From NCBI GenBank assembly GCA_946222435.1, contig CAMIOJ010000117.1:1-6656 (forward strand): a stretch of 6,656 bases of DNA, given 5' to 3'. Positions within the stretch are counted from its first letter, which is position 1. Each line of letters starts with the position of its first letter. The DNA is from an uncultured Micrococcus sp. Its GTDB lineage: Bacteria; Actinomycetota; Actinomycetes; Actinomycetales; Micrococcaceae. The position numbers were made by a program, and so were the translations under genes. The notes under the pieces were generated by a model that had not been told where the DNA came from, made no database searches, and saw nothing but the letters and a program-made list of their open reading frames with translations. Shown piece after piece: positions 5,487 through 6,656 of the stretch.

Positions 5487-5501
5487 GTTCTCTATGAGAA
5501 C
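5487..5501. promoter_or_regulatory. IclR-type operator palindrome 1
   Basis: GTTCTC-TAT-GAGAAC is a perfect 6-bp inverted repeat with a 3-nt centre, 15 bp overall. An extra GAAC half-site abuts it at 5483-5486. Its size and symmetry fit IclR-family sites; the assignment to the adjacent regulator is by position. Confidence 0.75.
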
Positions 5502-5506
5502 AGCGT

Positions 5507-5521
5507 GTTCTCTATGCGAAC
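5507..5521. promoter_or_regulatory. IclR-type operator palindrome 2
   Basis: GTTCTC-TAT-GCGAAC has the same layout as the site at 5487 with one arm mismatch. The two sites are offset by exactly 20 bp, about two helical turns, so two dimers could bind on the same DNA face. Confidence 0.72.
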
Positions 5522-5584
5522 ACAAGGCAGCGAACGCCACCGAGGTGCCCCGACTCCCCGCGGGCCCGCGCGAAAGGACCACGG

Positions 5585-6656
5585 ATGCTCTTCCACCACC
5601 ACGGCTACGTCTCCACCAACCCCCGCCAGTACGCCGCCGCCGGCGTCGGCCTGGACCGTCCGGCGGAGCTTCCGGACGAGATGGACGTCCTGATCGTGGG
5701 CGCCGGCCCGGCAGGCATGATCACCGCCGCGCAGCTGGCGATGTTCCCGGACGTCACCACCCGCATCGTGGACCGCCGCCCGCACCGCCTGGAGATCGGC
5801 CAGGCGGACGGCATCCAGGCCCGCTCCGTGGAGACCTTCCAGGCCTTCGGCTTCGCCAACGAGATCATCGACGAGGCCTTCGACCTCACCTACATGGCCT
5901 TCTGGAACCCGGACCCGGAGAACCCGGAGAACATCGTGCGCACCTCCCTCGAGGAGGACGACGCCGAGGGCGTGTCCGAGTTCCCGCACCTGATCGTGAA
6001 CCAGGCCCGCATCCTGGACTACTACGCCGAGTACATGAGGAACGCCCCCACCCGCATGGAGCCGGACTTCGGCTGGTCCTTCGAATCCCTGGACGACTCC
6101 GGCGAGGGCGAGTACCCCGTGACCGTGACCCTGCGCCGCACCGGCGACGCCGAGGGCAACGAGGTCGCCGACGGCGAGACCCGGCAGGTCCGCTGCAAGT
6201 ACGTGGTCGGCGCGGACGGCGCCCGCTCCGGCGTGCGCAAGGCGATCGGCCACTCCCTGTCCGGCGACGCCGCCAACCACGCCTGGGGCGTGATGGACAC
6301 CCTGGCCGTCACCGACTTCCCGGACATCCGCACCAAGTGCGCCATCCACTCCAAGAACGGCTCGATCCTGCTGATCCCCCGTGAGGGCGGCCACCTGTTC
6401 CGCCTGTACGTGGACCTCGGCGTGGTGCCGGAGGGGGACAACGGCGGGATCCGCAAGACCCCGCTCGAGGAGGTCATCAAGCGCGCCCAGGCGATCCTGC
6501 ACCCCTACACCCTCGAGGTGAAGGACGTGGCCTGGAGCTCCATCTACGAGGTCGGCCACCGCCTGACCTCCGGCTTCGACAACCGCGAGCGCGTGGGCGA
6601 TCCCACCGTGTTCCTGCTCGGCGACGCCTGCCACACCCACTCGGCGAAGGCCGGCC
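5585..6656 (+). CDS. mobA: FAD-dependent aromatic hydroxylase, 3-hydroxybenzoate 4-monooxygenase (MobA)-like, 3'-truncated by window edge
   Basis: The first 357 residues of a class A flavoprotein monooxygenase of the phenol hydroxylase branch; the family is about 640 residues, so the C-terminal portion is off the window. The frame stays open to the right edge. The Rossmann FAD motif is VLIVGAGPAGM (G39, G41, G44), the NAD(P)H/FAD DG motif is VVGADGARSGVR (D211, G212), and the GD motif is LLGDACHTHSAKAG (G346, D347). The segments LEIGQADGIQARSVETFQAF, SEFPHLIVNQARILDYY, HAWGVMDTLAVTDFPDI and LLIPREGGHLFR closely recall Comamonas MobA, which converts 3-hydroxybenzoate to protocatechuate with NADPH and O2. 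Phenol 2-monooxygenase is the main alternative. The start at 5585 has GAAAGGA (5572-5578) 6 nt upstream. It is divergent from the IclR gene, with promoter and operators in the gap. Family call is very secure, substrate moderately so. Confidence 0.92.
   Translation, partial: MLFHHHGYVSTNPRQYAAAGVGLDRPAELPDEMDVLIVGAGPAGMITAAQLAMFPDVTTRIVDRRPHRLEIGQADGIQARSVETFQAFGFANEIIDEAFDLTYMAFWNPDPENPENIVRTSLEEDDAEGVSEFPHLIVNQARILDYYAEYMRNAPTRMEPDFGWSFESLDDSGEGEYPVTVTLRRTGDAEGNEVADGETRQVRCKYVVGADGARSGVRKAIGHSLSGDAANHAWGVMDTLAVTDFPDIRTKCAIHSKNGSILLIPREGGHLFRLYVDLGVVPEGDNGGIRKTPLEEVIKRAQAILHPYTLEVKDVAWSSIYEVGHRLTSGFDNRERVGDPTVFLLGDACHTHSAKAG

Noticed and set aside
3533..5497. 654-residue plus-strand open frame spanning two genes and their gap
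   Set aside because: It runs antisense through the aminotransferase and the IclR gene and across the 11-nt array. It has shadow-like composition and no motif.
5494..6384. 296-residue plus-strand frame overlapping the hydroxylase
   Set aside because: It is an out-of-frame, Arg/Pro-rich shadow. The true frame starts at 5585 with a Shine-Dalgarno and the GxGxxG motif.
5492..6640. 382-residue minus-strand open frame opposite the hydroxylase
   Set aside because: The plus strand holds a clear FAD hydroxylase in an open frame running off the window. The antisense frame is Val/Gly/His-rich with no motif.

Overview
The window is very GC-rich, with strong G/C preference at third codon positions, TANNNT-type -10 boxes and long spurious antisense reading frames. 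It looks like a chromosomal segment of a high-GC actinobacterium; the protein set and style fit Micrococcaceae (Micrococcus/Kocuria-like), but genus is an inference. No tRNA, rRNA, CRISPR, transposase or phage gene is visible.

Layout, left to right. (1) 2-1159, + strand: the C-terminal ~385 residues of a SelO/YdiU protein AMPylase, cut by the left edge. (2) 1209-1250: a strong hairpin between convergent genes. (3) 1263-2558, - strand: a secreted glycerophosphodiester phosphodiesterase (GDPD) with a C-terminal lamin-tail-like domain. Its upstream region holds 11-nt-phased GGTCACCG repeats that resemble a PHO box. (4) 2795-3157, - strand: a small Rieske [2Fe-2S] ferredoxin-like protein followed by an 18/19-bp hairpin terminator. 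(5) 3158-3358: a repeat-rich gap with a 22-bp perfect tandem duplication nested inside 13-bp inverted arms. (6) 3359-4492, - strand: a PLP-dependent histidinol-phosphate/aromatic aminotransferase (HisC2/Pat type). (7) 4588-4642: five tandem 11-nt units that begin with the stop codon of the next gene. (8) 4640-5419, - strand: an IclR-family regulator. (9) 5420-5584: a divergent control region with a promoter and two 15-bp palindromic operators. (10) 5585-6656, + strand: the N-terminal ~357 residues of an FAD aromatic hydroxylase resembling 3-hydroxybenzoate 4-monooxygenase (MobA), running off the right edge.

The clearest functional unit is the IclR regulator and the divergent hydroxylase. The two palindromes lie just downstream of the hydroxylase promoter, which suggests local, probably substrate-responsive control of 3-hydroxybenzoate to protocatechuate conversion. 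The other genes look like independent housekeeping or accessory units, each with its own start signal or terminator. Two of them (aminotransferase and Rieske) appear to be leaderless. I do not see a clearly new multi-gene system. The most unusual material is the GDPD-lamin-tail fusion and the structured intergenic DNA.
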